From NCBI RefSeq assembly GCF_910592395.1, contig NC_088320.1:62001-126000 (forward strand): a stretch of 64,000 nucleotides of DNA, in the 5' to 3' direction. Shown here in pieces: positions 51,401-63,933 of the stretch; position 1 is the stretch's first letter; every line of letters starts with the position of its first letter. The translations under genes were made by a program, and so were the position numbers. The notes beneath the pieces were generated by a model. That model saw only the letters and a program-made list of their open reading frames with translations. It was not told where the DNA came from and made no database searches. Source of the DNA: Lineus longissimus. Lineage: Eukaryota; Nemertea; Pilidiophora; Heteronemertea; Lineidae.

Positions 51401-53853
51401 AAGCAATTCACTCACGTAACCTTATCAAAATAGAACGTGTTTTCCTCAAATTGTTTAAAGGATGGATGATTGTAGATTGTACACGAGTCCATTACTTGAC
51501 AATTCCCTTGTTCACAAGACTAATGTGAAAAAAGAAGCTACTGCCATACCTTTGCAGGTAATGTTCATCTCATGTGATGAGTTAAAGTTCTTCGCTTTGT
51601 CTTGATATCAAAGCCAAGACGACTTACTTGTTGAAGATGAAAGTGTCGGGCAGCCACACATCGTGGGCAGGTATCCGCAGTGATTTGATGCTGTTATATT
51701 CACTGGCGTTCCACTTGAGGTTCTCATCCTCCCATTCCTGGTCGATGAAGACGTTCGTGGTGAGTACCTGGTGACGCTCATCCTGCAGTGGAACAATGCC
51801 TAGTTATTTAGTAATGACAGGTCTACGATCCAAAGTTACAGAAGACATAGACATGTGGTGATGGCATATCTCTACAATGGTCATTAACAACCCCGTTGAG
51901 AGCATACGGAGGGCAAGCAACGTCAACACCTTGGTATTATTCCATACTTGCTTATATCGAACAAATTACTGGAGGTTGAGCCTCATCAGAGTGGTCAGTG
52001 CCACTTTCAATCTTTAAACCTTTTGCTTGTTCTCTCCATGGTTTACCAAGAACAATAAGACCTCTTACCAAATCTATGATCTGATTGAGTCTGAGTCCAA
52101 ACTTGATGATGACTGTTTTTGAGGCATTCATGACGGGCCGGACTGAGTTTTCATATCCCGCCATGAGGTGATGATACAGCCGCTGCTCATCCGGGACCAC
52201 ACCCATTGTGGTCTCATTGTAGTCATCATCATCTGTACGAAATAAAACTTACATGAAGTGTCTTTCTTACAGTGGAAATCTCTTACATTACCTGTCCTTC
52301 GTGCAGAGGAAATCTCTTACATTACATGTCCTTCTTGCAGAGGCAATCTTACATGGTGTGACTTTCTTCACCCAAGTCTTCCTGTAGTCCGAAAGGTTCT
52401 TATTCACAGTAATCCATCCCTTTCAATTCTCACAACAGCATCTTGACCTGCATGCAGGGTATAGCTATTTCTGTCGGTCACCCATCCACCAACCATCCTA
52501 TATACCGGTTTCAGAACACTGGAAGCTCATCATACATAGTGGAATGTTGTGTGTTATTTTACCACTTACCGTCGTAGCGAAACCGTTGTTTCTTGTATCT
52601 ATATTTGTTAGGCCTGCGCTTCATTAGGAACGACTCTGAAAGGGTTAGAGGTTAGAACGCAGCCATTATGACTTGAATCTGGTCGGAAGACGTCACATGT
52701 TTGTTTATGTGTGGAGGGAGTGGAAGTGACGTTGTTAGCCAATGTGAAAGTAGAGAGAACGAGATTGAGGCTGAAAAAGATAGTCATAATACACACAGAT
52801 ACAGACATCAAGGATAGAGTGCATCAACTTCCATTATCTTTGTGAGTGCTATTAGCAATATGATAGTACAAGTCAAACACACATAGATGATGCTTTGTGG
52901 GCTTGCACATATCTACACACCCTCCTCCTCATCATCATCAACATCAACATCGCCATCATCATCCAGATTATAAGCTGTCTCGGACTCTTGGCGGTGAGGA
53001 TTTGGGAAGATGGCCTTCGTTTTGGCCGGGCCTAGCTTAATTGGCTCTCCTTAAAAGAAATTTCATTTGAAACAGTTTATGAAACATTTGATTCCTGTTC
53101 TAGTGATAAACAAAGTGAGCACATAATGACATACCAAGTGGGATTGGTAATGGGAAGTTCGACCATTCTACGAAGTTAGCTACCAAGCTTCTACTTTTCA
53201 CTGCAGTTCAGTGAAGCCAGCCAGCTTCCAGTTTTGGAGGAGAGTGTCACCCCGGGTTTCGTACCCTGACATAGCTAAAGCAGCGTCAGTTTGTCAGTGG
53301 AACTTCTGAAGGTGACAATCACAATGCCTGGCCGTCTTCCGTATCGGATCTTTCCGGCCAGGCTGTATAGTACCAAGTGATATATTACCAGGAGGGTAGA
53401 GTCAATTATAGAAGTATTAGTGTCCAGCTCATGACCATGAACTGAGATCCTGGGCGGGTTTGGTGCCTAAGAATGGGTTCCTGGCGATGGTCATCAGACT
53501 TGATTGATTACTGCGTATAAACGACTGGGCAGTGATTGGAAATTGACTGAAGTTCCAAATAAAAGCTTGTGATACATCGCCTCGCTCTTCACCTCATTTG
53601 AACTCGGTACCTAAAGTCGCGCACGATTACGTTTAGTAAATCATACAGCGATACTGATGTTGACCTACCCGCCCCAGCCCATTCGCAATGCACTCAGACC
53701 TGGGGTTCTGGTTTCAAGCGGATGGTTTACCAAATCCTCAACTGCCAAATGCCTAGCAACTGGCTGTGTTATACCTTTATAGCTCTACTTACCGGTAACC
53801 ATAGCAACGGCCAGGATCAGCACAGCTGTCAAATAAACCGCTCTAATCTCCAT
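48422..53853 (-). CDS. Nicotinic acetylcholine receptor-type Cys-loop subunit, non-alpha, 8 exons
   Basis: Exons (5' to 3'): 53853-53793, 53049-52921, 52635-52570, 52232-52069, 51782-51628, 50681-50140, 49937-49744, 49009-48422. They total 1899 nt with all phases compatible: 632 aa. Exon 1 is a signal peptide (MEIRAVYLTAVLILAVAMVT). The ligand-binding domain ends with the canonical Cys-loop CKVDITYFPFDDQVC. M1 is FNIIVPCVMLSVLTLLTFW; M2 begins GEKVTLGLSVFLAF, with Glu at -1' and Leu at 9', as in cation channels. M3, a ~135-residue cytoplasmic loop and M4 (MLFWVYFFGTIFAYVTILC) follow. Loop C lacks the vicinal cysteine pair, so it is a beta-like/structural subunit that would need alpha partners. 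Oddity: exons 2-3 add a strongly acidic then strongly basic extension before the ligand-binding domain. Exon 2 (acidic) is less certain than the rest. Confidence 0.9.
49083..49495. repeat. Minisatellite with internal inversion, intron 7 of the receptor gene
   Basis: Four to five ~43-bp units on the left (49083-49308) contain aaaaggtcccaccactccac and cagcctggtcgcactactcc. From about 49316 the same words occur as reverse complements (ggtggagtagtgggacc). A transcript across it could fold into a long imperfect hairpin. Frames on both strands (Pro/Thr/Ser-rich) are repeat artefacts. Confidence 0.88.
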
Positions 53854-56800
53854 CTCTGAAAAGATATGACAAGAGTGCGTGGTGATTGAGTACTATATAT
53901 TCCGGGCTTTCGTATCATATTGGCTTCGTCAAAGCTCGCTTTGTATAATTATGTAGTTAGTTGTCGCTAAAGGTGGTGCTCCCCTGGGTCATATGATGAT
54001 CAAATATCGTTATAAGCCCTGTGCTTTCCAAGGCCCATCGATCTGTTCGAAAACTGCTGTCGGTAGGCTGATTGAGATTGCACACGTTAGGTGTAAGTGC
54101 CTGGCCATAGTCGATGCAAACAGTATTATCGAGATGATCAAGGTATTCATATTCCTAAAACAAAAATGACCATTTCTATTGGAGGCGGTTAGATGTTCAT
54201 GCCGCCCACAATTATCACAGAGCTTATTCCTTCGCGGCAAGCATATGTTAAGTGTCCATGCATACAACATCTCATGTAATCTGTGGTATTTGTTGAGAAT
54301 CGTGTTGGCTTATTTCTTAACAGCAATGTAATTGATATGGCCCGGCGCGTGTCGTGGTGTGTTGATATTCGATTAGGCTGAGATTGTATAGGATGAATAA
54401 ACATGGTTATCACAAGGATATATTTGTTGTCTGATTCTGGCCGCGGTTTAGGGTCAGAACTAGTCAGCCCAGCATTCCACTTCAGAAGCTAGGATAGACA
54501 TAATCCATTCATGAGCTTACGGAGTCCAATCCATTCCATTGTATTAACCCATTCAAATAAATAGTATGTTACGTCAAAGATGTTCTTTCTCGTAAGTACC
54601 CTTGAGTTCATTACCAAGGGAGGTCCTGTTATATAGTGTTTTCAAGGGTAGAACAGAGGGCCATTGTCTGGGCAGGACAATGATTTGTCGTGCCTGACCT
54701 AACTGAATCAAAGGCTCAAGTGTCATGGTCATTTGGACGTACTTTCTTTTGTCTGTCCCTCCAGCATGGCTGGTGATGACCTCACGCGAAACCACTTCCT
54801 CATGAGTTAAATCGTGAGTTGGCCAATCAACTTTAATTTGCTTAGGGCAGAAATCTACCATGCCAACCCACTACCCCATACGTGGCTATAGTGATAATGG
54901 CAACCATATCCTCAATCAGTCTGATAGACGAGTGACGTCAAACATAAAGCGACCATTAAGTTAGAAAGATCACTCGATTAAGAAAAAAAGGCAATGCATC
55001 ATGTGTAACGAATGGCAATATCAGATTTTAGTTGACATGGCTTACAGAGCTAATGGGGTGCTCAAAGATCGTGTTTTGAAAACTCAGTCGACAGTTTATA
55101 GGGAGTGAAGATAATGAACGGCATCTTGGAGGGATTTGATTATCTCGACCTCAATATTCGTTTTCTCTCTCAGTTCACCAACGTCCCGACTACCATGGTG
55201 GCCGCTATTGATTCTGTTCAGACAGGACTCCCGAGATGAGAGTAATTGTTTCCGATCAAGAGCTTGTATTGGAGATTGGTTGTTCAAAGCGACGAGAGGC
55301 ATATCCAATTACGTCAAATCCATACAGACGGATCTGTCGACCAACCATCATTGAATATAGAGTCAGTAACTATAACATACAAGTGGGACTTGCTGAGATA
55401 GAAGAAACACACAGCAACCCAACTAGTGAAGTTAGCGTTGTAAATCTCTGTGGGCAACTATTGGAGAAATCCGAGCGACTACAATGCATGGATGGAGTGT
55501 TTGAAACATCACCGCCAAGATTTATGCGTGAGTCCATTGGTCAGTTAAAGAGTCTCGAGACTACCCACCCAAGCCGAGAATAACTGGTGCAATATCTTGC
55601 CCAGTTTACCTCCCTGGATATAGCAGTATTGCCTGGAAGTCGAGGTATTGACGTACGTCTGTAGCGGTCAAATACGTAAATACCCTCCAACGTAAACGAT
55701 CCCATGTGACGTCGGCGGACTTACCGAGCTAGAGTTCGAGCTACCGAAGCCGCACCAGCTTCTGAAACAATCGCACCAATTCCAGGCCACCTGAGGTATT
55801 ACATGTTAGCAAGTCTCGTGGCACTAATTCAATGTTGTTGAAATCAGAAGTTCAGTGTTTGCGCGATTTCATGCGTCCGCAGTGGTCAGGTAGCCAATCT
55901 AGATACCCAGCTTCAACCAGCAACAGATGAACATGAACTTGAGTGTAGGGCCTGTATATCATACAAGAAAGAGTCAATGGGCCAGGCTCAGTCTTGAACA
56001 TGTTCATGTTTATGATCTGTCTTATATGTTGGTGAGGAAGGGATAGATATCGCTTCATTTGAACACGCAATGGACTTGAGCCAACAGTTCAATGGTTTTA
56101 GATCGAACGTTGAATAACATAAGATACCAATACTCTGTAAGCATCAGCAATACTTAAATCTTACTAATTATCTACCTTGCTATTTGTAATTCGGAATAAC
56201 ATTGAAAGCATCGTTCAATGTAGCCATGGCTATATCTTTATAACATAACTTACTGTGTGCTGTATCGTTGATGCTTCAGGCTGAGTCTTACAGTGCAATC
56301 ACATTATCGATGATATAGACTTATCATTTCCATCATGAAGCAATCACACATGAATGATACTCGTGATATGAATAATCTCAGAATGCACAGAATGTAACGA
56401 CTGGTGTTTATCTTATATCATGTTGCCTGGATAAAACACTTGTAGAAACCGTACAGGTTTTAGTCAGTGTAGGTCTCACATGGACAGGTCAAATCCGAAA
56501 ACTAGTGATCGATATTCGTGAATTCAGCAGTTACTAGATCGATCGCCGTGATCCATCACCAATGAAGATGCCACATATCGAAAGAAAGAAAGCAAGCTTT
56601 AGAACTAAACTGAATGTGAAGAGAGGCGATATTCGTGCACCATTCTCGTGTGAAAGCACTGTCAGCGAATCGACAAGCCGGTGTTGGGTCCTCAGTCTAT
56701 GGCATTTAGAGAGAAAACACGATGAAGTAATCCATACAATGAGGCTCTCCTAAAAGCACCTGTCGGCACATTAGAATACACTCCAACAGTGACCGAGATT

Positions 56801-56990
56801 CCACCGAGTGAAAAATAACAAACCTATCTTTGGCTTGAAATCACAGCATCATTCCTATCTCTCCAAGAAATCGTTGAGAATACCTTGATTGAAATACCGG
56901 CCTGAATCCATCGATCGAGCGAGCTTATATTGATCGAGAAGGTAATGAAACACTTGGTACTACATGGTGGTGAACAGTGTGTCCTGCCTC
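53854..56990. other. Spacer between the receptor gene and the 83-bp array
   Basis: Holds the receptor gene promoter, which I could not delimit. A 115-codon plus-strand frame at 55236-55583 has no recognised domain or supporting signals. Nothing else is supported. Confidence 0.45.
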
Positions 56991-56999
56991 AACTGCCAC

Positions 57000-57745
57000 T
57001 GGCTACAACACAGCGGAGAGTCACGGCTGACAATACAGGCTGGGAGAGTCTCCCACGATGATCAATGGTTCCCGGCATTGAAGCAAGGAGTGGGGAGAGT
57101 CTCTCACAGCAGAGAGTCGAGGCTGGGAGAGTCTCCCACGATGATCAATGGTTCCCGGCATTCAAGCAAGGAGTGGGGAGAGTCTTTCACAGCAGAGAGT
57201 CGAGGCTGGGAGAGTCTCCCACGATGATCAAGAGTCGAGGTGTGGGAAAGTCTACCACGATGATCAATGGTTCCCGGCATTCAAGCAAGGAGTGGGGAGA
57301 GTCTTTCGCAGCAGAGAGTCGAGGCTGGGAGAGTCTCCCAAGATAATCAATGGTTCCCGGCATTCAAGCCTGGGGTGGCGACGAATCCCAGCAGCAGAGA
57401 GTAGAGGCTGGGAGAGTCGCCCACGATGATCAATGGTTCCCGGCATTCAAGCCTGGAGTGGCGACGAATCCCTGCAGCAGAGAGTCGAGGCTGGGAGAGT
57501 CGCCCACGATGATCAATGGTTCCCGGCATTCAAGCCTGGAGTGGCGACGAGTCTCTCACAGCAGAGAGTCGAGGCTGGGAGAGTCTTCCACGATGATCAA
57601 GAGTCGAGGCTGGGAAAGTCTACCACGATGATCAATGGTTCCCTGCATTCAAGCCTGGGGTGGCGACGAGTCTCTCACAGCAGAGATTCAAGGCTGGGAG
57701 AGTCTCCAACGATGATCAATGGTTCCCGGTAATCAAGCCTGGAGT
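57000..57745. repeat. 83-bp minisatellite, about 9 copies with internal deletions
   Basis: The unit contains gagtcgaggctgggagagtc, cacgatgatcaatggttccc and ggcattcaagc. Two variants, gcaaggagtggggagag and gcctggagtggcgacga, are arranged in blocks (left and right halves), and some units are shortened near 57225 and 57600. Not in a recognised gene. Confidence 0.92.
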
Positions 57746-58950
57746 GGCGGAGATATCAGTAGGTCTCGTTGACTGCCTCATTTGCGCCCACCAATCATGT
57801 TGTATGACAATCCAATGTGTAAGGTATCTGGTGGCGACTTCTTGACGCTCGTTCGAGTTTCACTTGGTTGTCAGTTTTTGAAGCAATGCTGTTTGCCACC
57901 CGGCTCCAGACCTCAGCAAGTACTAAAGTAATGGCCAACATCGGGAAATTCAAACCCGATCAAACAGCAATAAATGGGGTCGTTAGCTGAGCCGGGGTGA
58001 TGGATTGATCTCTAGGGGTGGCATTACATATCATACAAGCAGAGAGGTGGCATGTCTCACAGCCTGGTTTGCCCTTTGACACTTTGAAGGGCAAGAAAGA
58101 GAGGGTAGGAGATAAAAAATACTCTACAAATCGGACGGATAACATTTCCTACCTTCGGTTGATTTCGTGTCCTGTGGATTATGCGTGATATCTTCCCTTC
58201 TACAATTTTCACCAACAAGGCTTGAGTTTCAGCCTGGACCCCTCAGCCGGCCTCAACGTGGTCTAACCAACACGAACAGCTCTGTTTATGACACATTATT
58301 GACAAACATTCCGTGGCAACCCGCCGAGTTATTGCTGCGAACATTGTAGTTGACAGCTCTTCTAAATGTTTCTCCAACTTCTGAATGTGTCATCAATGTA
58401 GCTTAACAAGAAACCACTCGTACCCCATTAGCAGTCAGGCCAATGTGTGTCGGTACCCCATTAGCAGTCAGGCCAATGTGTGTCGGTACCCCATTAGCAG
58501 TCAGGCCAATGTATGTCGGTTTACCGTGATGATGCAAAAGGTGCATGCGATTTGAAACAGCAAAGGGTTTAGAGCTATCCTTTTATTCACATACCTCATC
58601 CAACTATCTCAACCGTGCTTCCTTCAGAAGATGCTTTGTGGTTAAAGAATGTGTATCCCACTGGCATATTGCTAGAGGCACGGTGATATCCCTAAACACA
58701 CATTTCAGTATAGGAAACCCCTAATTCCTACTCGACGATTGATAAAAATATAGGCCTGTGGCTTCTAATTGTTATTCTCTTTTACATGATCAGGCCTATG
58801 CAAGGAGTTGACGGTAATACCAACAATGGCCTATGTTTTATTGTGCCATTGTCGAATTAAGGGATTCATGGTCTTAAATCCTTAGCGAATAGATGAAGTG
58901 GAGCTAATATCGGCAAAAAGAAAAAGAGATTTAGAAGTCATTTACAGTTA
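57746..58950. other. Spacer before the VWA gene 3' end
   Basis: Contains a 33-bp repeat (gtaccccattagcagtcagg unit, 3 copies, about 58418-58517) and otherwise unique sequence without a supported gene. Confidence 0.5.
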
Positions 58951-58952
58951 TT

Positions 58953-58958
58953 TTTATT
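58953..58958 (-). other. Poly(A) signal of the VWA7-like gene
   Basis: AATAAA on the minus strand, about 240 bases after the stop codon at 59196-59198. It is the only canonical hexamer I noticed in this position. Confidence 0.5.
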
Positions 58959-59195
58959 CTGCGAAGTACGTGACCAGCGTATGCATTGAATTGCACGTGT
59001 ACATTAGCATGAATAGAACAGTCATACAATAAGTACTGATTCAAAAGAAATCATCAGCTTAGTCAATCAGTCAATCTATTCAGAATGTCAGTCCCAGAAA
59101 CCGGGAGAGTTTCCAGTCTTGTCCAGGGCAGGTTCAGGCTTGGGTTGGGACAGTCCTCTCGCCGTGGCCTTTCCAGACCAACTACATGTAGTTCT

Positions 59196-62100
59196 TTAGT
59201 AGGCAGCCTGTCCGGGGAGCACTTCCTTCCCAACCCAGGCTTCAGCAGGCTTGGGTGCAGGCAGCGACCTTGCCTTAACCTGTTCCGACCCGGAATCCGT
59301 CTCTCCGTCCTTCCTCGCCATCTCTGTACCAACCTTAGCAGTCGTACCAGTCAGATTCTTCATAACAACAGATGTTACAACTGTAGCAATGATGACCACA
59401 AATATGACGCTACCTAAGGTGATTCCGACCATAGTCGGCGTACTCAGGCCGCTAGAAGGCGGAGTAGTCACAGTGGTGGTGGGCTGGAACGAGATGGAAA
59501 TTATCACTGCGAATGTGCAAACTTGACGAAAGAAAATATAGAAGTTTGCATGGATCAGCAGGTTGAAAACCAAGAAGTTAAACATACATGTCTGGGCTCC
59601 CTGGTATATGTCTACCATCTTTTCCAAGCTCGTGGTGTAGAGGCAGTCAGTGAGCATACCCAATAATCTTCCTTGTATATAGTCAGGACAGACTACTTGA
59701 CAATCAAATGATTTTACTTCAGACACATACATCTAGCTTTGCAATGATATTTTGCGAATCTTACCATGCACGTGTCAGGTATGTTGACCAGAGTGAAGTC
59801 AACTACACACTGGCCGAGGTTTCCATACATGTCGGCCACATTGATGAACACCTTGGGGAAGCAGCAGTTCGAGCTGAAACAGAACTACACCTTGATCACA
59901 TGATATAAGGTGAGGTATCTTTGATAAGATATTGTGACAGAAAGATTCTTTCAATGTTCTTGGACAATCAACTCACTCGACTTTTAAACTTGCACAACCT
60001 TGCTGAAATGCTCGACAGTTATCAGTATTGGATGAGAGCACTTGGGGTCTAATTTGGTACATTATCAGCTACAAGACCATCTTTGGATGGTATCCGAATG
60101 AAGGTTTGAACGCGCACCTATATTTGACCTTGAACGTGCCATTATCACCCTGAGTGAAGTTGTCATGGACGAAACTGGAACTATTTCCGGCGAACTCGGC
60201 CAGGATGAACTGTAAGCCAGTCTCTTCCGCGACCTCCGCCTCCAGTGTCCAGTTGTAGTGATGGCAGTAGCATGGGTCCTGTTCCTCTCTCTTACAGAGG
60301 CGAGTTAGCGCCGTAATGTTGCATGTTGGTGGGTAAGAGTCTGTCACCTAGAATGTGTTAGAAATGTTAGAAACAGTCGCCGATGATCATTCATGTTCCT
60401 CTTTCTTACAGACGCGAGTTGGCGCCGTGATGTTGCATGTTGGTGGGTTAGAACCTGTCACCTATACTAGAATGGGTTAGAAATGTCAGTGTGTGTCATT
60501 TCAGGGAGTGGGGATGGTATCTTTGTTCTAAAATGAGTAAGATGTATGTTAGTCTTTACGTTAGAATAGCTGGATAGCTGTTCGAGCTTGTTGACCTTGG
60601 TGTGTGAGAACCTGCTTCCTCGCTCAATTAAGTGAACCATGATCTTCCCAGTCCACTTACCACGACTAGCTTCTCTGTGGTGGTGAACCTCCTAGTCACA
60701 AACTGGTACACTATCCCCGATCCTCCAACTTCCTGCGCGTTCAACGTGACCGTACTGTAGAGAAGAGACAATATACCATATCATAAGAGGGATGGCGTAG
60801 CCTTTGGTGATCACCAGGAGATCCGAAAATGACACAAAATCCTCTCTGACCTTTGAAAATTATGTTTTGGCCTTGCTCTTGATCTTTTTATGCGGTCGCA
60901 TGTGTCATATTTTCTCGCTCATTCGACCATAAAGCATGTAACGCATGCACCTCAGCAATTACCTTGTGATTCCTTTGACTACACCGGCTGTGACATCAAA
61001 CGTATCTGTGGTTGAACTTCCGGCGGCCATGTTGTAATTCTTGGTTACCTTAGTAACGAATCCTACATCATCACTGATCATGACCTCATAGTTCATGGTG
61101 GTTGTGGCTTTATTTGTGATGGTGAAGGTTACAGGAAGCTTCTCACTTAGATAAATGTTACCTGGAAGGTAAAAAATAAGTATAACTTCGCCGTCAGTTT
61201 GTACCATATCCGCATTTAGAAAGTCACTCGCCCGCCATTTTCTTGCTCAAGTGGGACGACTTCTATCAAAAAAGTATACTATGATGTTGATTAGGCTTTG
61301 ATTACTTCTGGTGATTGGCTGATTGGTCACTGCAACGGCAGTGCATGATAACACAATCACTGATGGCACCCCTGCTCATTGTCATTTTGTACAAGCACTT
61401 TGATGTACATTGTATATACCGCATGCACAGTTAACGTGATCAACTCATACTCACTTCGACTGACGCTGACATCAAATTCTACGGTCACAACATACACGAG
61501 CTGAGTATACAACCGGTAGAAGGTGGAACCGACATTGTCTACACCTTCTATTTGGATTCTGAAAGGCTGAAAATAGATCATATTGAAATATCATTAAGCG
61601 AGCGTGTTTGTTGCGAATGTATTACATGTCGAATCTCAAATCTCTTATCCCAAAGATGATAGTTTAGTTCAGTTACAGTTGTTTCTCAGGTGGTCATTCC
61701 AAAATTCCACCATTGATGGTAATATTGTGGTGGCTTTGAAACTCTTTCATTTTGTCCCCTACCTGTGATGGTAGTACTGTGGTGGCCTTGAAACTCTTTG
61801 CACCCTTCCCAAGGCCCTGCCACAGCGCATGCGCGGATATACGATCTCCATCTTGGTTTTGGAATATCACTTCAGACACTGAGGTGATGTTCTGAATGTC
61901 CGATAGGTTGATGGCAATGGTAGAGTTCTCACCTAAAGTTTAAAAAAATGCCAGGGTATGTGAAGGCACACACCTACGGTGGGTCTGCCTGCAAGGTCAG
62001 GCCAATGAATGCGAGGTGCACCCCTGCAATAGGTCTACTTGTGACGTTGTATGTCAGGCCAGTGAATAAATAGGTGCACACCTGCAGTGGGTCTAAGGTC

Positions 62101-63933
62101 GATCAGGCAAGTGAATTGAAGGTACACACCTGCAGTGGGTCTACCTTTGGTAGGTCGATCAGGCAAGTGAATTGAAGGTACACACTTGCAATGGGTCTGC
62201 CTGTGACGTGGTCAGTCAGGACCGTGAATGTGTAGGTACACACCTGCAATGGGCCTGCCTGTAGGGTCAGGCAAGTGAATTGAAGGTACACACCTGCACT
62301 GGGTCTGCCTATAGGGTCAGGCAAGTGAATGTAAAGGTACACACCTGCGATGGGTCTTCCTGTGACGTGATAGGTCAGGCCCGTGAGTGGGTTTGTCTCA
62401 ATGAAGTCATATGTGAACGTGAAGGTACTCTGCCCGTCGACTGTCACTTCCCAGTCGTCCGCTGATGTTCGTTCAAGGGTCCACATACCGTTGACCGGTT
62501 GCTGAAAGATAGAATAATGATCCCCAGCTCGAATAATCCCGTACACTCAGTGGTGCGGCGAGCCTTCTCAACATGACCAAGAACTACCTCATCTACAGAA
62601 ATACCTCCTCTACAGAACAGTGTGCTTGGTTGACCACTACTACAGTCAAAGAAACCTTTCGTAACGTTCGTGACATGATAGTGCGTCCAAGTCCACTTAA
62701 ATCATCTCTTTTCAAATAGTCTTGTCTAGCTTCTTCTTAGATTAGTTTTTGCCCTACCTTTATTTTCAACTTCTCCAGTTTGGAGGATGCCAGTGTAACT
62801 TTCTCTGCGTTTGTTCCCACGGCAAAAACTTCAACAGTTCCTGGAAATTAAGTGGATAAAATGTCGTGGGAATATGTTGGAAACTGATCAGGCAAGTCGA
62901 CAGGACGTGTCAGATCTTGAAAACCACATGCTGAATCGTGCTATGTATAGACTGCTGATGATACTGACGGGTAACTGCTTGTCTATCAGGGAAAGTGCTA
63001 AGACATCATTCTGAATTGGGTTAACATTGGCTTTACACTTCAAATTTCATAGCAATGATGGGGATGATTCGTCATCAGCAGGCTGTAAAGTGCCCTAGGC
63101 TGCTATAGCCTAGAAATTGTACAACGCGCACATGATAACAAGACTATGTTGTCTTGACCCTCCTCACCATCTGGCCTCTTGAGCTGACATGCTGGCGCCG
63201 CTGTCGTTCCCTGTATTGTAATGGAGAGTTCCATCAGTTGACTGTCCACGGGGATACCGACGGTTGAGCTCCCTGATGTCGGGAATGTAAACTTCATGAG
63301 GGAAACAGGCGCTGTGTTGATGGCGTCCTGGAATATATAGATTGGTATGGATGGGAACCGCAGTGGTTGGTTTGGCCGGGTAGATCGTAGCCCAATTTGT
63401 CTCTACGGTTAGAGAGATGGGGTGGGGCGGGTTATTGTAAGAACTCAGACTTGGTAAAAAGGGGCAACGCTTTCAAAGTAAATCCCATCTTCCTGTTCCA
63501 CTCAGAAGGTGTGTGTTCTCAGGAATCGGTTGGTCGGACAAAGGGCCGGGATCATGCCTTGGACCCACTTTTCTCATCCATGACGCGCATGCTGCTTCGC
63601 AACTCAGGGGACACCGGGTTAGCAAAGCTTTCGAGCAATGATTCCCAATAAAAACACTTTACTGACCTACCTTAATGATGTCAACAACAGATCCAATGGT
63701 TCCTTTCCCGGCATTGACCACAGAACCTCCAGACATCATCGCCAGAAGCTGATAGAGAGCATTACCAGTTGGCAGTGACCTCTTTGACCTTGAAGCGACG
63801 CCATGATGGATCGCGTGGATGGACACTGACTTCTCACGAGAAAGTCCCAAGAATTGGTCTAGTTCTTCTTGACTGATATCATGGTAGCCAAGCAGGAGAA
63901 TAGCGTGGGATTGGAGCACTGCCACATTCAAAT
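59196..63933 (-). CDS. VWA7/hemicentin-like single-pass membrane protein, 3' part (11 exons)
   Basis: Exons (5' to 3'): 63933-63671, 63327-63168, 62840-62758, 62501-62345, 61932-61763, 61566-61455, 61161-60963, 60754-60661, 60347-60118, 59873-59765, 59483-59196. Phases agree; about 620 residues are in the window and the start lies beyond 64000. Exon 1 here encodes the end of a von Willebrand A fold (VSIHAIHHG, then ALYQLLAMMSGG). Exons 2-4 match the domain after VWA in hemicentin and VWA7 (QPVNGMWTLERTS, TFTFTYDFIE). Exons 5-8 look like beta-sandwich repeats with Thr-rich edges; exons 9-10 are Cys-rich (CYCHHYNW, SNCCFPKV). The last exon has a Thr/Pro stalk, a membrane helix (GITLGSVIFVVIIATVV) and a ~45-residue cytoplasmic tail ending in AAY. 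Probably a type I cell-surface protein with a metal-dependent adhesion fold; the MIDAS residues are outside the window. CLCA proteases are a more distant alternative. Confidence 0.85.
60393..60488 (-). repeat. Partial duplicate of a VWA-gene exon start, with acceptor
   Basis: The acceptor and first ~60 bases of exon 60347-60118 recur here at roughly 85-90% identity. The copy reads VTGSNPPTCNITAPTRVCK before running to a stop. It lies in the intron directly upstream of the real exon. Confidence 0.85.
61713..61748 (-). repeat. Duplicate of the 3' end of a VWA-gene exon
   Basis: The sequence tgatggtaatattgtggtgg and the following ctttgaaactcttt repeat 61766-61801 with three mismatches. The source is the last coding bases of exon 61932-61763, just before the donor, and the copy sits immediately downstream in the intron. 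Confidence 0.85.
61968..62350 (-). repeat. Array of diverged copies of a VWA-gene exon end and donor site, ~8 copies
   Basis: On the minus strand the true exon ends GGAAGACCCATCGCAG and is followed by the donor GTGTGTACC. Units of ~50-60 bp in the intron behind it repeat this junction (CCCATTGCAG/GTGTGTACC and variants; plus-strand cacctgcaatgggtctgcct). Read through, the phrase HVTGRPIA recurs. Copies decay with distance, the last near 61970. Confidence 0.88.

Noticed and set aside
55236-55583. 115-codon plus-strand frame
   Set aside because: No domain, no clear splice or promoter context, unremarkable composition.
57065-57732. Serial ~93-codon frames
   Set aside because: One per 83-bp repeat phase; no gene signals.
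59196-63933. CLCA-type calcium-activated chloride channel regulator
   Set aside because: The domain after the VWA fold and the MWTLERTS/TFTFTYDF motifs fit hemicentin/VWA7 better; the N-terminal protease part that defines CLCA is outside the window.
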